64,000 nucleotides of DNA from Isoetes taiwanensis (GCA_021234155.1 JAJEKV010000072.1:4627620-4691619); one strand, 5' to 3'. Numbered from the stretch's first letter, positions 1 through 10,813 are shown. Notes: generated by a model not told the origin, from the letters alone. Made by a program: numbers and translations.

Positions 1-73
1 CTTATTGTTCTGCTAGTTTGAGGTGTAAGGTCCTGTTTTTTTTTAAGCCTTACAGCATTAATAAATATTATGT

Positions 74-106
74 GAAGGGACTCGCGATAGACACAAAACC
101 AGCCGA
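74..106. repeat. Short dispersed repeat B, copy 1
   Basis: About 33 bp beginning GAAGGGACTCGCGATAGACA recurs at 1138-1170 with one difference. There it lies 4 bp after the 126-bp repeat A. Here repeat A is absent, so the two modules move or survive separately. No coding sense is visible. Confidence 0.7.
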
Positions 107-242
107 ATAGATAGATAGGCTTGTCATTCATCACAGCAGCAGTATACAATGGTTTGAAGAATAGAGAGGGGTAGCCGACCATAGGAACAATATCGGACTA
201 CCCCATAAAAAGAAATGTGCACAGGCAACATAGAAGGGCAAT

Positions 243-310
243 GGCGACAACTTCTCACCGGGATAAAAAACCCCGCCCTTTCGGGTTTTCGAGGAAAACC
301 CTAATGAGAA
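243..310 (-). repeat. LINE 3'-end hairpin module, copy 1 (decayed)
   Basis: On the minus strand this reads GGTTTTCCTCGAAAACCC followed by a G-rich half and TTTTTTATCCCGG. It is the hairpin core that recurs at 9433-9500, 10298-10440, 33349-33515, 50055-50212 and 55446-55640. In the better copies this module is the 3' end of a LINE carrying the RIETGRW C-terminal domain. Here only the core is left and the LINE body is missing. Confidence 0.6.
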
Positions 311-688
311 ATGGTCGCCAACAACCTTGAATGTGATGCCTAGAAAACCGAAGAAGATGGAGGGACGGCGAACCCAAAGATAGCAGGACCCCAGAGGACG
401 GCAGAAGCCCCGAATGTGTTGCCTGGAGAACCGAAAAAGATGATGTGCTGGCGAACACAAATCGAGCAAGACCCCAGAAGATGGCGGAAGCCGGAGAGAC
501 GAAGGAGACATGTTGATGGCGAAGTCGAAAAAGCAGGATCCCCAAACGACCGCAAAAAACCTGCAGCAACTCAAAAGAACCCTAAAAATACCCGTAAATG
601 GTTAGAAAGAACTAACATGCATGGCATGGACAAGGCAAGCCGCACAACCAACCCCTGCAAAGAAGAGCAAATTAGAACATAAAAATCA
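311..688. other. Stretch with no recognisable gene
   Basis: Several overlapping open frames cross this stretch on both strands, but none has a recognisable domain. Their compositions (many S, F, L or R, P) are those of chance frames through GC-richer repeat DNA. GAATGTG(T/A)TGCC(T)GGAGAACCGAA-like words recur around 340 and 415, which suggests an old short duplication. Confidence 0.5.
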
Positions 689-893
689 GCACCCAGAAGG
701 TGAAAAAGCATCACCCAGCGGGTGGAAATTAAGTATGCGTCACCCTCAAGGTGGAAATAAATAGCATCACCCTCAAGGTGGAAAAAAAATAGCATCACCC
801 TCAAGGTGGAAAAAATAGCATCACCCTCAAGGTGGAAAAAAAAATAGCATCACCCTCGTTGGAAATAAATAGCATCACCCTCAAGGTGGAAAT
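689..893. repeat. Tandem array of hairpin-forming CACCCTCAAGGTGG units
   Basis: Eight units of about 21-29 bp, each with a small inverted repeat (CACC...GGTG) followed by an A-rich spacer such as AAATAAATAGCAT. Core starts are near 690, 711, 740, 767, 796, 822, 849 (decayed) and 876. A further diverged core (CACCATCACGGTGG) lies near 1390. The unit is a 4-5 bp stem with a 5-6 base loop. No array of identical direct repeats with unique spacers is present, so this is not CRISPR-like. Confidence 0.85.
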
Positions 894-1007
894 AAAAACA
901 ACATATGAAAAATGACATGATAGCGATGCAAAAAACATTATTATAGTAAATGCAAAGTGAACAACCTGAAACAGACGTGTCCCCCTGAGCAGGGCGGGAA
1001 GGGGGGG

Positions 1008-1133
1008 AAGCTCGGAGAAGGAAGGAAGCTGCTGTGAGAAGACGCCGATAACCGGTGCTGAAGGAGAAAGAGCCTTATATAGTGGCTCGTCCCTCCCCAG
1101 AATGGCGATCCGATGGCTCGGATCGATGCGATT
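1008..1133. repeat. 126-bp repeat A, copy 1, with a TATA box on the minus strand
   Basis: By eye this is identical at all 126 positions to 7396-7521, while the flanks differ on both sides. On the minus strand it reads like a core promoter: CACTATATAAGGCTC is followed by a pyrimidine-rich stretch, and it also contains the palindrome ATCCGAGCCATCGGAT. Perfect identity in otherwise decayed surroundings suggests recent copying or gene conversion. It may be a captured promoter or a small mobile segment; I do not recognise the source. Confidence 0.75.
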
Positions 1134-1499
1134 CTGGGAAGGGACTCGCGATAGACACAAAACCGGCCGACTACCAGAGAACTTCCTAACTACAAGCCCA
1201 ACCGCTGCGAAACCTCCAAATATTGAGACGGGTCACGAAGACGCAGCGAGAGTGAGAAGACGAGGAACGCCAACGGCCGTGAGCACGAGCTGCATCATGT
1301 GGAACCCCGCGAGCGGCAGCTGCCGAAGCCCCGCTGCGACGAGCAGAATGCATACCATAGAGAGACGGGTCCAAGCCTATAATGAGCGTCACCATCACGG
1401 TGGAAATAAACAACACCACCCAACAAAAACGGTCCATAAAAAACGCGACATCTAGAAAAGATAAGCATCAATGTAAAACCATAAAAAAGAACGTCAAGA

Positions 1500-2080
1500 A
1501 CACGAAACAAACTAAAAGTGGCCATTCGAATGTGCCCAATATAACACCTCGTGTACAACAACGTAAGACACGCCACATCTAGATAACGAGAAGCAGAAAA
1601 AGGAAAAATGATCAAATAGAAACCCATGTCGCAAAATCTCAATGTGGTGCCAAACGCAATATGCATCATATCCAGATAAAGTGAAATAGCAACACCATGC
1701 ACAAAATTAGAATGTAGCCAATAGAACACCTTGTGGACAACAACGTAGGACACCCCACATCTAGATAAAGAAAAGCATAAAAATGAGAGATAATCCAATA
1801 GAAACCCATGCCGAAAAATCTGAATGCCGTGCCAAACGCAACATGCATCCTATCGAGATAAAGCCAAATAGCAAAGATGCCAATAATGATCGTACCAAAT
1901 AGAAAAAGATCTACTACAAGTGCAAAAACCCTCAATAGACAGTTAGAAATGGATTGCTCGAGAGAACTAGAATCACATAAAACCAAAGCACCATGCACAA
2001 AATGAGAATGTGCCCAATATAACACCTTGTATACAATGTTCCACGTAAGATACTCCCTATCAAGAAAAAAGGAAGATGAT
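1500..2080. repeat. Degenerate tandem repeat, period about 181 bp
   Basis: The block GAATGTGCCCAATATAACAC followed by C(T/C)(C/T)GTGTACAACAACGTA recurs near 1527, 1708 and 2005. The first two copies also share downstream text (CACATCTAGATAA, GAAACCCATG, GCCAAACGCAA). The copies have diverged clearly, so the array is old. No open reading frame with a recognisable domain crosses it. Confidence 0.6.
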
Positions 2081-3300
2081 CCAAGTGTGGTGATGTCAGA
2101 AGACAAATAATACCATATGCGTAAAGCCATAAATAAGGGCCCCAATAGGAAACATACTCTGGCAAACGAGACGAGATGGAGGAAGAGGATGGAGGCATGT
2201 TAGTACCAATCAAAAGGAAGGTCAAGAAGGAAATTACGACGAAAAGTTAGTGGATCCCAACGAAAAACAAAAATGAGGCGTAAGTAGTCAAAGGTGAGGT
2301 TATGGCGAAGGAAAAGGAAGAGATGGAGGTCAAAACGGCCAAGGATATCGAGGAGATGGAGGATGAGAGCGCCAAGGTTCGGGGGGGAGTAACGAGGTGA
2401 GTCCAATAACCACGGGATGAAATGGGTAATGGGAACACAACAATTACATAATGTCAAGTGGAAAATTATAGCATGCAAATCGAAAAACAAAATAAGGCAA
2501 CTCGTGATAAACATTAAAAAACTTACTCCGGACAAATAAATGGGTATATCTAGAGATGACAAATCCATAACATAACATATCAAGCGGTCAAAAGTACCAG
2601 GACAACAAAGGAAATGCTTTAAACCCAAGTATGAAGCAAAATGTCCCACCAAAGGTTAGCAAAACAGAACAAGAACTCGCACCAAAATGTAAACAGATAC
2701 TAGACAAATCCACTTGCAAATCCCAATGCCAAAAAATGACAACTCAATACATGCATATATGGAAAAGTGGTGTAGAAACAAATTTGAGATAGAGCCAATG
2801 ACCGTAAACCAATAGAAAATGTGTAAAAGAAGTATGCAATGCAACATGTGAAAAAGCCAAATATAGCTCCCAAAGAGAAGCACTATGAGACCCAGAATAG
2901 AGGAACCAAGAACTAGGCGAGCAAAGAACGAAGAAAATATTCGATGAAGCTCATCAAAGAAAAAGAAGACTCAATGTCCATAAGGTCCACCATACATGTC
3001 CATAAAGATACAGCTCAAAGTTGCCACATACAACCCATGTCAATAGCATCAAAAATTGGAACTACGGAAGAACAATACGGAGAAATCACCCAAATGACAT
3101 AATGAACCCACAACGTATTGTAACGGCTATCAAATGTATCCCAAACAAGTTTAGCAAAAAGGAGCGTAAAAAAGTCCCTGTCCAAATGAAATCAACAAAC
3201 AATAAATTACCTCATGCGCACCTTCAAGGTTCCCTAAGAACGTAAAAATCCCCCGCATATAAAGTGTTCGTTACCGGAGACAAATGGAATAAGGAAAAAT
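2081..3300. other. Stretch with no recognisable gene
   Basis: A-rich on the plus strand. Open frames up to 150 codons exist on the minus strand but have low-complexity F/L/I/S-rich translations typical of T-rich non-coding DNA. I see no domain, splice pattern or repeat end here. Confidence 0.5.
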
Positions 3301-3309
3301 TGGCACCTA

Positions 3310-5250
3310 ATCCAATTGCATGACAAATCCCCTTAAACAATAGTCTAGAATAAATTGTTAGCTAAGGAAATGGTATATAATTGCATAGGTAACATGGGAC
3401 TTAGCAGAAACAACGAAAATAGTATTGCAAGAGCATAGCCTTCCGTCGAAGATACTCAAACAAGCTTAGAACAAGATTTAACAATCATTAAACAAGATGA
3501 GCCTCAAATTAAAGATTTAAAGATGTGTGCTGATAAAATCCAATACAAAATATAAACCCCAGAAATTGAAACACCCATCCCAACAACAAATCTCTGTTAC
3601 TAAAATCGCGAAAACGAGGTTCTAAAAAAAATGTCCTGGCATGATAAATTTACAAATAACAATTGTAGGCAAACCACGGGTTAGAACAGATGAATGCCCG
3701 ACAATAAATGAGGCCGCAAAATCCCAAAAAAAATATCAGCAAATTGAGTAGGACCAAATGAGTCAGATAAGGTAGCAAGCAGACTAAGCAGAAAATCAAG
3801 TCCCAATTGCAAACCCTAAATATCTTGGATTAGAGAGGTGGAGGATACAAACCCACAAGCTAAAGACTGAAAAATAAAGATACGCGTTAAATAGAAAAAT
3901 ACCACAATAAATCCAAAAGAGCGAAATAGATGCATTAATATAATGGGTTGAGAAACATAGGGTGTCAACTAGAGGATCAACATTAGAGAAGCAAGAGGGA
4001 CGTAGATAAGAAGGGGTCAAATGAATGTTTGGAAATGCGCCTGCAGATAATAGAATAAAAGGATGCCAATAAGCAGGTGAATGGTGAGATACTGAGCACC
4101 CAATGAAATGCAAAGACAATTCAAGCCCCATGAACAAAGGTTCGAATAACAGTGATGCCGGGTATCTATGTAACCAAATTCCATGACAAATCCTCTGGAA
4201 CAAAAGCCTAGAATAAACTTGTTAAAGCTAAGGGAATGGTATGTAGTTACAGATGGGTAAGTAGCATGTACCGACCCAGAGAAACCCCCAACTGAAAGAA
4301 AGGTAGCAAACGCAAATCATGTACGAAACAATATCTTGAATAAGTAGAAGGCAGACCAGAAAGATGTGCAGAAAAACCATCCAAGGCAAAAAAGAGATCG
4401 TATGTGTCAAAAAACAATCATCAATAAGTGAAGCCCCAAGGGTAGAAAATAAAAATAAGAAGAATAACGAATTAGGCGGGATAAGCGGTGAATGGAAGCT
4501 CTAAGGTAAATCAATAAAGGGAAGAAAGGAACAAGCCAGTCGTATCAGGGGCATGGAGAAAGGCACAGGCCGGAGATGGGGATGGCAACATAGGCTACAA
4601 AAGTGAAGGGTAGCAACTATAAGGGAGCAAAAAGCACTCTAAAGGTGAAAAGCCACAAATAATGTAACCCTAGGACAAATAATGGATACCAGATAACCCT
4701 AGGACATAGTCAGAAAAAACCAGAGTAAGGGTCCAGCCGTGTGGTAATAACATAACTCGCCTTCGAAGGTATCCAAACAAGCTTATAACAACATTTTGCA
4801 ACCCTTCAAAAATGATGAACGTAAAAAATAAAGATGATATTGCCGCGCCTGACAATATGAGTCTCAAAAACGAAATAACAAAACTGGGGAAATGGAAAAA
4901 CCCAGCATTAGGCCAAACCCCCGTAGCCACATTGTCAAAACCATGTAAGATATGCCGACATAATAAATTCCAAGAAAACCTTAGGTTAGAACGATGAATG
5001 CACAACACAAAATGAAGCCGCAAAGGCCCAAACAATATCAAAGGGTCATTACTGCTAAAAAGACATGGGGAAATATACTTTCTTAGAAATGCATGTCAAT
5101 TTACCAGACTTTTGTGAGAGTAACCAAACGAGAAATACTAAGGAAATGACAGCATAGGGAGCTAGGTAAGTACCCAGCACAAAGCGTTATCAGCAAATGG
5201 AGGAGGAACAAATGAGTCGGATATCAAGCCAGAAAAACAAGTCCCAAGAA
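3310..5250. repeat. Old segmental duplication, two diverged copies
   Basis: Several blocks occur twice in the same order about 0.9-1.4 kb apart. Examples are GACAAATCC...TAGAATAAA near 3323 and 4190, CTTCGAAG-type text followed by CAAACAAGCTTA near 3445 and 4762, and GTTAGAAC(A)GATGAATGC followed by AATGAAGCCGCAAA near 3680 and 4983. A third relic (CAAATGAGTC...AAGTCCCAA) is near 3757 and 5208. This looks like an old tandem or nested duplication of unknown non-coding DNA. Confidence 0.5.
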
Positions 5251-5661
5251 GTGTTAATGGCCAAGCAAGTCAATCTTGCTAAGTGGAGTCCTAAGGATTG
5301 CGAGTGGCTAAGCAAGTGAATTCCAAACAACGCAGTGAATGACATGCTGACAATGAGTGCAATGCATATCTATGAGACCTTCGGCACAAGAAGGCCATTT
5401 ACACTATCCCAACAAGGGGCATTAGTAGCAGATATTAGCAGATAGTAGGCAAAGGACAAGGGATTTGTTAGAAAGAATTGGTACGTAAAGGACAAGCAAT
5501 TGGTTAGAAGTAATTGTTAGAAGAGTGTGTATTAGGGCAGTATGACGTATGACGTATGATGGCAAAGGATGGGCCGGTTAGTATGAGTCAAAGTCAACCA
5601 TCAATATAGAAGGACAACTAACGATCATAGCTACTATAGATTACTAGGAAAATAATAACAA

Positions 5662-5883
5662 GTGGACCTAAGGAGTGGAAACAACGGACCAAATAGAAAA
5701 CCGGACAGGATCAAGGCTCAGCGGACTAGGCAGAGGACTGGGCTAAACAGCGGAGGGGCTAAGGGAAAAAGAAGGGTTGAATATTGGCTTGAGCTAATAC
5801 AACCCATCGAAAAGGCCAAGCAAAGGAACGAGCAGAGGCAGATGCTCGATTGGCAGCCGGATTCCTTCGATGATTATCACTAG
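5662..5883 (+). CDS. Small basic hypothetical reading frame (73 codons)
   Basis: An open frame beginning MDLRSGNNGPN and rich in R, K and Q, with an acidic end (DSFDDYH). I do not recognise it. Upstream (5400-5660) the DNA has repeated words (GACAAG..ATTGGTTAGAA) and a doubled TATGACG, but no clear promoter or LTR boundary. It may be the start of an unknown element protein or chance. No neighbouring exon can be linked to it. Confidence 0.2.
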   Translation: MDLRSGNNGPNRKPDRIKAQRTRQRTGLNSGGAKGKRRVEYWLELIQPIEKAKQRNEQRQMLDWQPDSFDDYH

Positions 5884-7395
5884 CTGCAACCTCGGACACA
5901 GAAAAGCCTGCAAAAATAACGGTTGTTCATGCAAAAGCACCATCTGCAACCTAACTAGCTGGAAACGCGGCCTGTCAGAGCAGCAACCAGGACCGACTCC
6001 ATCGTAGGAGGAAACATAATCTGTAAAAACATTCCTATGAGAAACATCTGAGATGCAATTTGCAAAGGAAAATTGTTTTAGCTTGGTTGTCATCGATCCA
6101 TGGCAGAGAAGAGCCCTGAAGAAACCCGTGGCTTATAAGCAGGAATCAAAGCAGCGTCATCATCGCTGACCCAAAGCAGCGTCATCGTGGCTGACCCACA
6201 GTTGAATTGTGCTGAGATATATGTGAATTAGGCACCCGCAAAGAAAACCACGAAAAACCAAATCTGAAGAAAGCAATGCCGGACAAAATCCCGCAACAAA
6301 ACCAACCCATCTTCAGATTTTGCATGCCCTTTTCGGGTCTAGCATAAGGCGATTCCGTTCAGATCATAGCAAAGAAAGAAACACGAATAACACAAATTTA
6401 TTTCTCGCATTCATGCAGATCATATTGTGAACCATCTTGAAGACAAACGATGGCTCAAAGATAAGCTCTATTTGCAAGCTAATTTCAGGCGAGGAAACCG
6501 CGGGGAGAAGGGGCATTTTTTGGGTATACACAGCAGAGAAAGAAGGCAAAATTAGTCACCAAGCCATGCAAATTCAGCTAGATATGATCCCAAACTAGAT
6601 GAAATTCAGGGGAAATATCGCAGATTCATAAAGAGAGAAGACCCAATAGTGAATCCAAGCCAAAAAGCACTAATCGAGCTAGATTATGCTCTAGCTACCA
6701 AATTGATGGAGCAGCCTGTAAGATCAACGTAAAAAAAAAGAAAAATTGATGGAGCAATTTGTAAGAAATCAACGAAAAGAAGAACGATCCACAATGAATT
6801 GCATGTTAGAAAACGTTACAAAGATGCAATATTAAACAAAGAGTCCGGTTATTTACGATCTCCATAGGTGGATAACAACGATTGGATCAAGGCTTTTGTA
6901 TATGGATTCACCATGCACAACCCAATGTATCAAAACAGAAAAACAAACCGCAAAAGCAATAGAAGATTGTGGAAAATCCACACTAGACGCTAAGAATGCT
7001 GAAACTCGCAAAAACAAAAACAACGGAGATTGTGGAAAATTGATAGAATCTACATAAGCCATAAAACATTTTATCATCCCTTGTTATAAGGATTTGATCA
7101 TTCCTCCTGCGTAGATGCATTATGCACAACTCGATGGCATCAAATTGAACAAAATAACAAATCTAAAACAAGGAAAAATAGAGGAAGAACGGTACCATAC
7201 CATGCATGCCTTATCATACTGTATCATACAGTAAGGACTAGAAGGAAACATCCCTTCATATGAAACATATGATGGCAAGACGAAGCTTTTGAAGGGAAAA
7301 AAGATGAAGATCCATTGAAAAGAAGGAGAAACAAAAAGGGGAATGAGAGGAAGCGGGAACAAGAGTGGGTGTAATGAAGGGAACCAAGAAACAGT
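5884..7395. other. Stretch with no recognisable gene
   Basis: AT-rich sequence with short frames on both strands and no domain. GATGGAGCA(G/A)(C/T)(C/T)TGTAAGA..ATCAACG is doubled near 6706 and 6750, and GATTGTGGAAAATC near 6962 and 7027. These are short local duplications only. Confidence 0.5.
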
Positions 7396-7521
7396 AAGCT
7401 CGGAGAAGGAAGGAAGCTGCTGTGAGAAGACGCCGATAACCGGTGCTGAAGGAGAAAGAGCCTTATATAGTGGCTCGTCCCTCCCCAGAATGGCGATCCG
7501 ATGGCTCGGATCGATGCGATT
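7396..7521. repeat. 126-bp repeat A, copy 2
   Basis: Same 126 bp as 1008-1133 in the same orientation, with no difference seen by eye. It is followed by unrelated sequence (ATGTGTGGCATG) and not by repeat B, so repeat A has its own borders. The minus strand carries the TATA-box-like CACTATATAAGG near its middle. Confidence 0.75.
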
Positions 7522-8772
7522 ATGTGTGGCATGTGCTTGTTCTCTGATGTCGGATGCCATTTATCTGGTCGACAATGAACAGAGTTTCGTTCTTTGCAAT
7601 AGATGCCTAAATACAGTAAATACAACAACAGTGTACCTGCTCCTGTTTGTTGAACTCAGTATCTAACAGATATTTACACAGAAGACTCTAGAATTCCTTT
7701 TTTATCATTTCGGGCCTTGCAAGAAACCACACAGGAATAGCTGGGCAAAATCGAGCGTCCAAAAGTTTTGTATTTTTTCCTGTCCATTTTCTTTACCTGT
7801 GTTTCCTTTTCCGTTTGCAAAATCTACTTCATCTGTAATCGAATCACCAGACTTGATCTTCAAAGTAAGAACAGCAGCTTAAATCGCAGTTCTTCAGTTG
7901 AATCGTTAGGCTTGTGGCAATCCTATCGCCAGGCTGGTCGCGATCCTTTTGCCAAGCCCTTTGAGCAGTGATGTATCTTAAGGCCGTTTAAGAACGGCAG
8001 CCTGTGAGCCTTTGGATTTATTTGCATTTGATTTAACCTAACATCGAGATGACCTAGTTTGCTCTTTTAATAATTTAACGAATTTTGTAATTTTTGCTTT
8101 AGTATGTATAGAGCCAAGGAACCCATGTAAAATCTCTTTTGTTAAAAGGTCTTGCTACAAGATGGAGGGGTTATATTTGATGCACGTGCCTGTGTATGGT
8201 TATGGTTATTTTTTGACGTTTATACTTTAACTATAGTTATTATTTGACGTTTGTCAGAGGTTTTTAAATACTTTAACTATACTGGATATTGGTTAATGGC
8301 CTTGTTTTTGGGCGCCAATTCTTGAACTTTTCTTGAAGATTGTTAAGTTGCTAACGTTGGTTTTGTCACAGACTTTTAAGTGATGTTGGTATGTTTGGCA
8401 TATATCCATTTCTTTCTCAGTCTTGACCTTTCATTTATGCCATTTTTGCTTAGTTTTCACTCAAATTCCATTTGTCTTTATGCCTCCGCGTACACAATCT
8501 GCTACACACTCTATACTGCGCTTGCATGCATGCACCTTTAAAGTGGAGCCTATGTTTCCTTTTCAAGGTGGGTTTTTGGTGAGTGCCAAGCCTCCTATAA
8601 TAAACTTTATTATTATATTGAGATACATTCTGTGTTCCCCTAATCCTTCTCTTTTATTAACCTTTGCCCACTACATATTCATGTTGCGTAGAAGATTTTT
8701 CTCTGCACAAATTTGGAACTGGAAATTGTGCGGCCTTCTAAGATTACATTGCTTTTTCTCTGCCTCTATTTC
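7522..8772. other. Mostly featureless stretch; possible terminal exon near 7905
   Basis: On the plus strand a short frame (about 7890-7971) ends in SVESLGLWQSYRQAGRDPF then AKPFEQ and a TGA. A CAG that could be a splice acceptor lies just upstream and AT-rich, 3'-UTR-like DNA lies downstream. The tryptophan-rich, non-repetitive composition resembles a real last exon more than chance, but I cannot assign a family. The rest to 8772 shows nothing recognisable. Confidence 0.2.
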
Positions 8773-8810
8773 AGCATTCTTGTCCATGTCTATCCGTAGT
8801 ATTTCTAGAA
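8773..8810. repeat. 38-bp direct repeat, left copy
   Basis: AGCATTCTTGTCCATGTCTA and the next 18 bases are repeated exactly at 9563-9600. The two copies bracket 752 bp that contain a hairpin, a minisatellite and a LINE 3'-end module. They could be an unusually long target-site duplication or the scar of a local duplication. Confidence 0.7.
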
Positions 8811-8864
8811 ATGTCGTTTTCCTTCGTTTCACCGAATAGAAGGAAAACAAGGTTCTAGAAATAC
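8799..8864. repeat. Compound hairpin
   Basis: GTATTTCTAGAA (8799-8810) pairs with TTCTAGAAATAC (8853-8864). Inside it GTTTTCCTTC (8816-8825) pairs with GAAGGAAAAC (8839-8848). That gives 22 perfect base pairs with two small internal interruptions. It overlaps the end of the left 38-bp direct repeat. It may be the folded end of a small element. Confidence 0.75.
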
Positions 8865-9053
8865 GGAGGTAGTTAGCATTTTAGTTATTTTGTCATTTTC
8901 CTCTAGCTCCCTATTTAGTTTCTTTTCCGTCCCTTTTCTTCTTTATCAGCTCTCTCGTTGCATCTCTCTTCCTCCTTCCTGGTGTTGGGCCCCACCCCCC
9001 CCCCTCCCCTTTCCCAATTGTGATCCTTAATTGTGTAAGCTAACATTTGTTGG

Positions 9054-9186
9054 AGGCCTAGTGCCTGGTTGAGGCCCTCGTGCCTGGATGGAGGCCTTTG
9101 TGCCTGGTTGAGGCCCTCGTGCCTAGATGGAGGCCTTCGTGCCTGGTTGAGGCCCTCGTGCCTGGATGGAGGCCCTCGTGCCTTGG
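9054..9186. repeat. Minisatellite, 18-20 bp units
   Basis: Seven units alternate between AGGCC...GTGCCTGGTTG (18-19 bp) and AGGCCCTCGTGCCTGGATGG (20 bp), so the higher-order unit is about 38 bp. An open frame through it gives only a repetitive protein (W-R-P-x-C-L-V-E-A-L), which I take as non-coding. Confidence 0.85.
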
Positions 9187-9432
9187 GATAGCCTTAGTGG
9201 CTTTTGGTCATTTTTCTTGTGTATGCAGGGAAGTAGTTGGTAAGCGCATTTTGGAATTTGAACAAAGGTGTTTGGATTCTAAGCTCAAGACGAAGGGAAG
9301 ACAACTCGAACATGAGTTTAATTTCAACTTCTTTGTTGTAATATATATTTCACCCGACAAGGCTGGTCAGCATGAGGGTACAAATTCTATTACATTTTAT
9401 GACCCTAGCATAGGTTAGTGATCCCATTATTG

Positions 9433-9500
9433 TCAGGGTTTTTCCTCGAAAACCCGAAAGGGCGAGGTTTTTTAATCCCGGCCATAATGGTTTTCACTAC
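9433..9500 (+). repeat. LINE 3'-end hairpin module, copy 2 (decayed)
   Basis: Core GGTTTTTCCTCGAAAACCCG followed by AAAGGGCGAGGTTTTTTAATCCCGG. The downstream GGGTCCCATAGGCC part is only faintly recognisable and no microsatellite tail remains. It lies between the two 38-bp direct repeats. Confidence 0.6.
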
Positions 9501-9562
9501 CTGGGTCTCAATATGTACTTGGGCTGAGTTGGTTATGAAAGGAGATGCCATGAGCAGTTGTT

Positions 9563-9600
9563 AGCATTCTTGTCCATGTCTATCCGTAGTATTTCTAGAA
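9563..9600. repeat. 38-bp direct repeat, right copy
   Basis: Exact copy of 8773-8810. Unrelated sequence follows it. Confidence 0.7.
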
Positions 9601-9639
9601 CATACATAAAGGTGGTAAAAGCACGCATTTCAAACCCAA

Positions 9640-10260
9640 AAAACTAGCTTACAGTTCTCAAACTAGCTTATATCATGGCAATGGGGCCGCAGCGCCTCAA
9701 GGCCTGCTGGAGGGAAAAGAGAGCTCAATGGTTGGCTAGATGGAATGTGCAGGAGCACAGGTGCATACATATGCAAACAGAGGCAGATCGCCATAGCTTG
9801 AGGCAATATCTTGACGCTTGCTTCCTCAGCAAGCTTTGGGATGCCAATGCCCTTGAACATGTCAAGACAAAGACACTATCGGCGCCACATAAATCCCACA
9901 TTGGAGCGAGGCCCCGCAATGCTACTGCGTACCCACTTGCCCATGAAAAGCTGTGGACTCATTGCCTCCATTTGCGGGGGCACATCATCTTCGGAATTGA
10001 GGCAGGCAGATGGATTGGTGAGCCACGCCAGCGTGCTCATCAATGCCGCCAAATGGGAGTCATTGAGGGATGAATCTCATACCCTTCAAAGTTGCCCAAA
10101 GATATGATCAAATTCGGACGCCTATATGCCGAGTTGGTCAGGCCCGCCAGCCATTACATGTGACATTGAGCACAAACATCCCAGACGGTCTTTGGGATCA
10201 TACCGAGGAGGTTATGGACATGCGAAATCAGCTATGTCCTCGGGCACACACTTGACATGT
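9640..10260 (+). pseudogene. LINE C-terminal fragment (RIETGRW-type), decayed
   Basis: Frames across this segment give ARWNVQEHRCIHMQTEADRH, then an HIGARPRNATAY block, then IEAGRWIGEPRQRAHQCRQM. This is the conserved C-terminus of a LINE lineage whose better copies read IETGRW, CxxC and CP(A/S)(Y/F). Here the first cysteine of CxxC is replaced (QCRQ) and the frame changes around 10067, so the piece is dead. Part of it aligns at the DNA level with 49500-49900. The LINE 3'-end module follows at 10298, as expected for an insertion kept only at its 3' end. Confidence 0.7.
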
Positions 10261-10297
10261 ATATATACATTGATGTATACTTGTACAGTTTGACAGC

Positions 10298-10440
10298 ATT
10301 CTTATTACTGCCACGGTTTTTCCCTCGAAAACCCTTCGGGGCGGGGGTTTTTTAACCCGGGCAGTAATACGTTTGCTGCGCTCCTTCTGGGTCCCATAGG
10401 CCGATTGACCTCAGTGGACGATAAAAAATCATTCTCATTC
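10298..10440 (+). repeat. LINE 3'-end module, copy 3
   Basis: Well preserved: TTATTACTGCCACGG, the hairpin core GGTTTTTCCCTCGAAAACCC, TTTTTTAACCCGGGCAGTAAT, then GGGTCCCATAGGCCGATTGA and GTGGACGATAAAAA with a short ATTCTC tail. ATTACTGCC...GGGCAGTAAT pairs as an outer stem around the core hairpin. It follows a LINE C-terminus of the same lineage directly. Confidence 0.8.
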
Positions 10441-10790
10441 TCAAACAATACTAAGAGAAATGTGAGAAACCTTATCCTATACTGTTCTAAAGAAGAAGGC
10501 TTCTTATCTTTTAATTCCAATAGTTATGCATGTAGCAGAAGGAAAATGGACAACAAGCCACCCTGTAATAAGATTATTGTAGAGCCATAATAAAATGCAA
10601 AGAACAATGTAGTGTAATGAGGCCATATGAGGAGCACATAGCCTTAGCACCAAATGAGTTCTTAGACATTGGGTGATGACATCATTTTATGGTCCCCCAA
10701 GGTTTCATATTTCAATAAAGAATTCAAATGAAAGATGTGAAACAATGAGATGTCCAATATCTATGAATTTTTGAATTATGTGAAGCTTTT

Positions 10791-10813
10791 AGGGTAAAAG
10801 CATGAAAGGGTGT
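10791..10813 (+). repeat. Left terminal inverted repeat of outer transposon
   Basis: Begins AGGGTAAAAGCATGAAAGGG and ends TGT. It is the exact reverse complement of 29076-29098. It shares the pattern AGGGTA..(T/A)GCA(C/T)GAAAGGGTG with the inner element's ends, so the two elements belong to one family. Confidence 0.9.

Noticed and set aside
131-574. Long minus-strand open frames near the left edge
   Set aside because: Several overlapping frames with S/F/L-rich translations and no domain; they run through repeat DNA and one includes a LINE hairpin module.
689-893. CRISPR-like array
   Set aside because: Spacers are A-rich and nearly the same, units vary in length, and everything else is eukaryotic; it is a minisatellite.
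5400-5660. LTR end before the small basic frame at 5662
   Set aside because: Words such as TTGTTAGAA and ATATAGAAGG look LTR-like, but there is no TG...CA border, primer site or second copy.
9080-9418. Repetitive protein across the 9.05-kb minisatellite
   Set aside because: The frame is open only because the repeat lacks stops; the translation is a simple repeat followed by unrelated residues.
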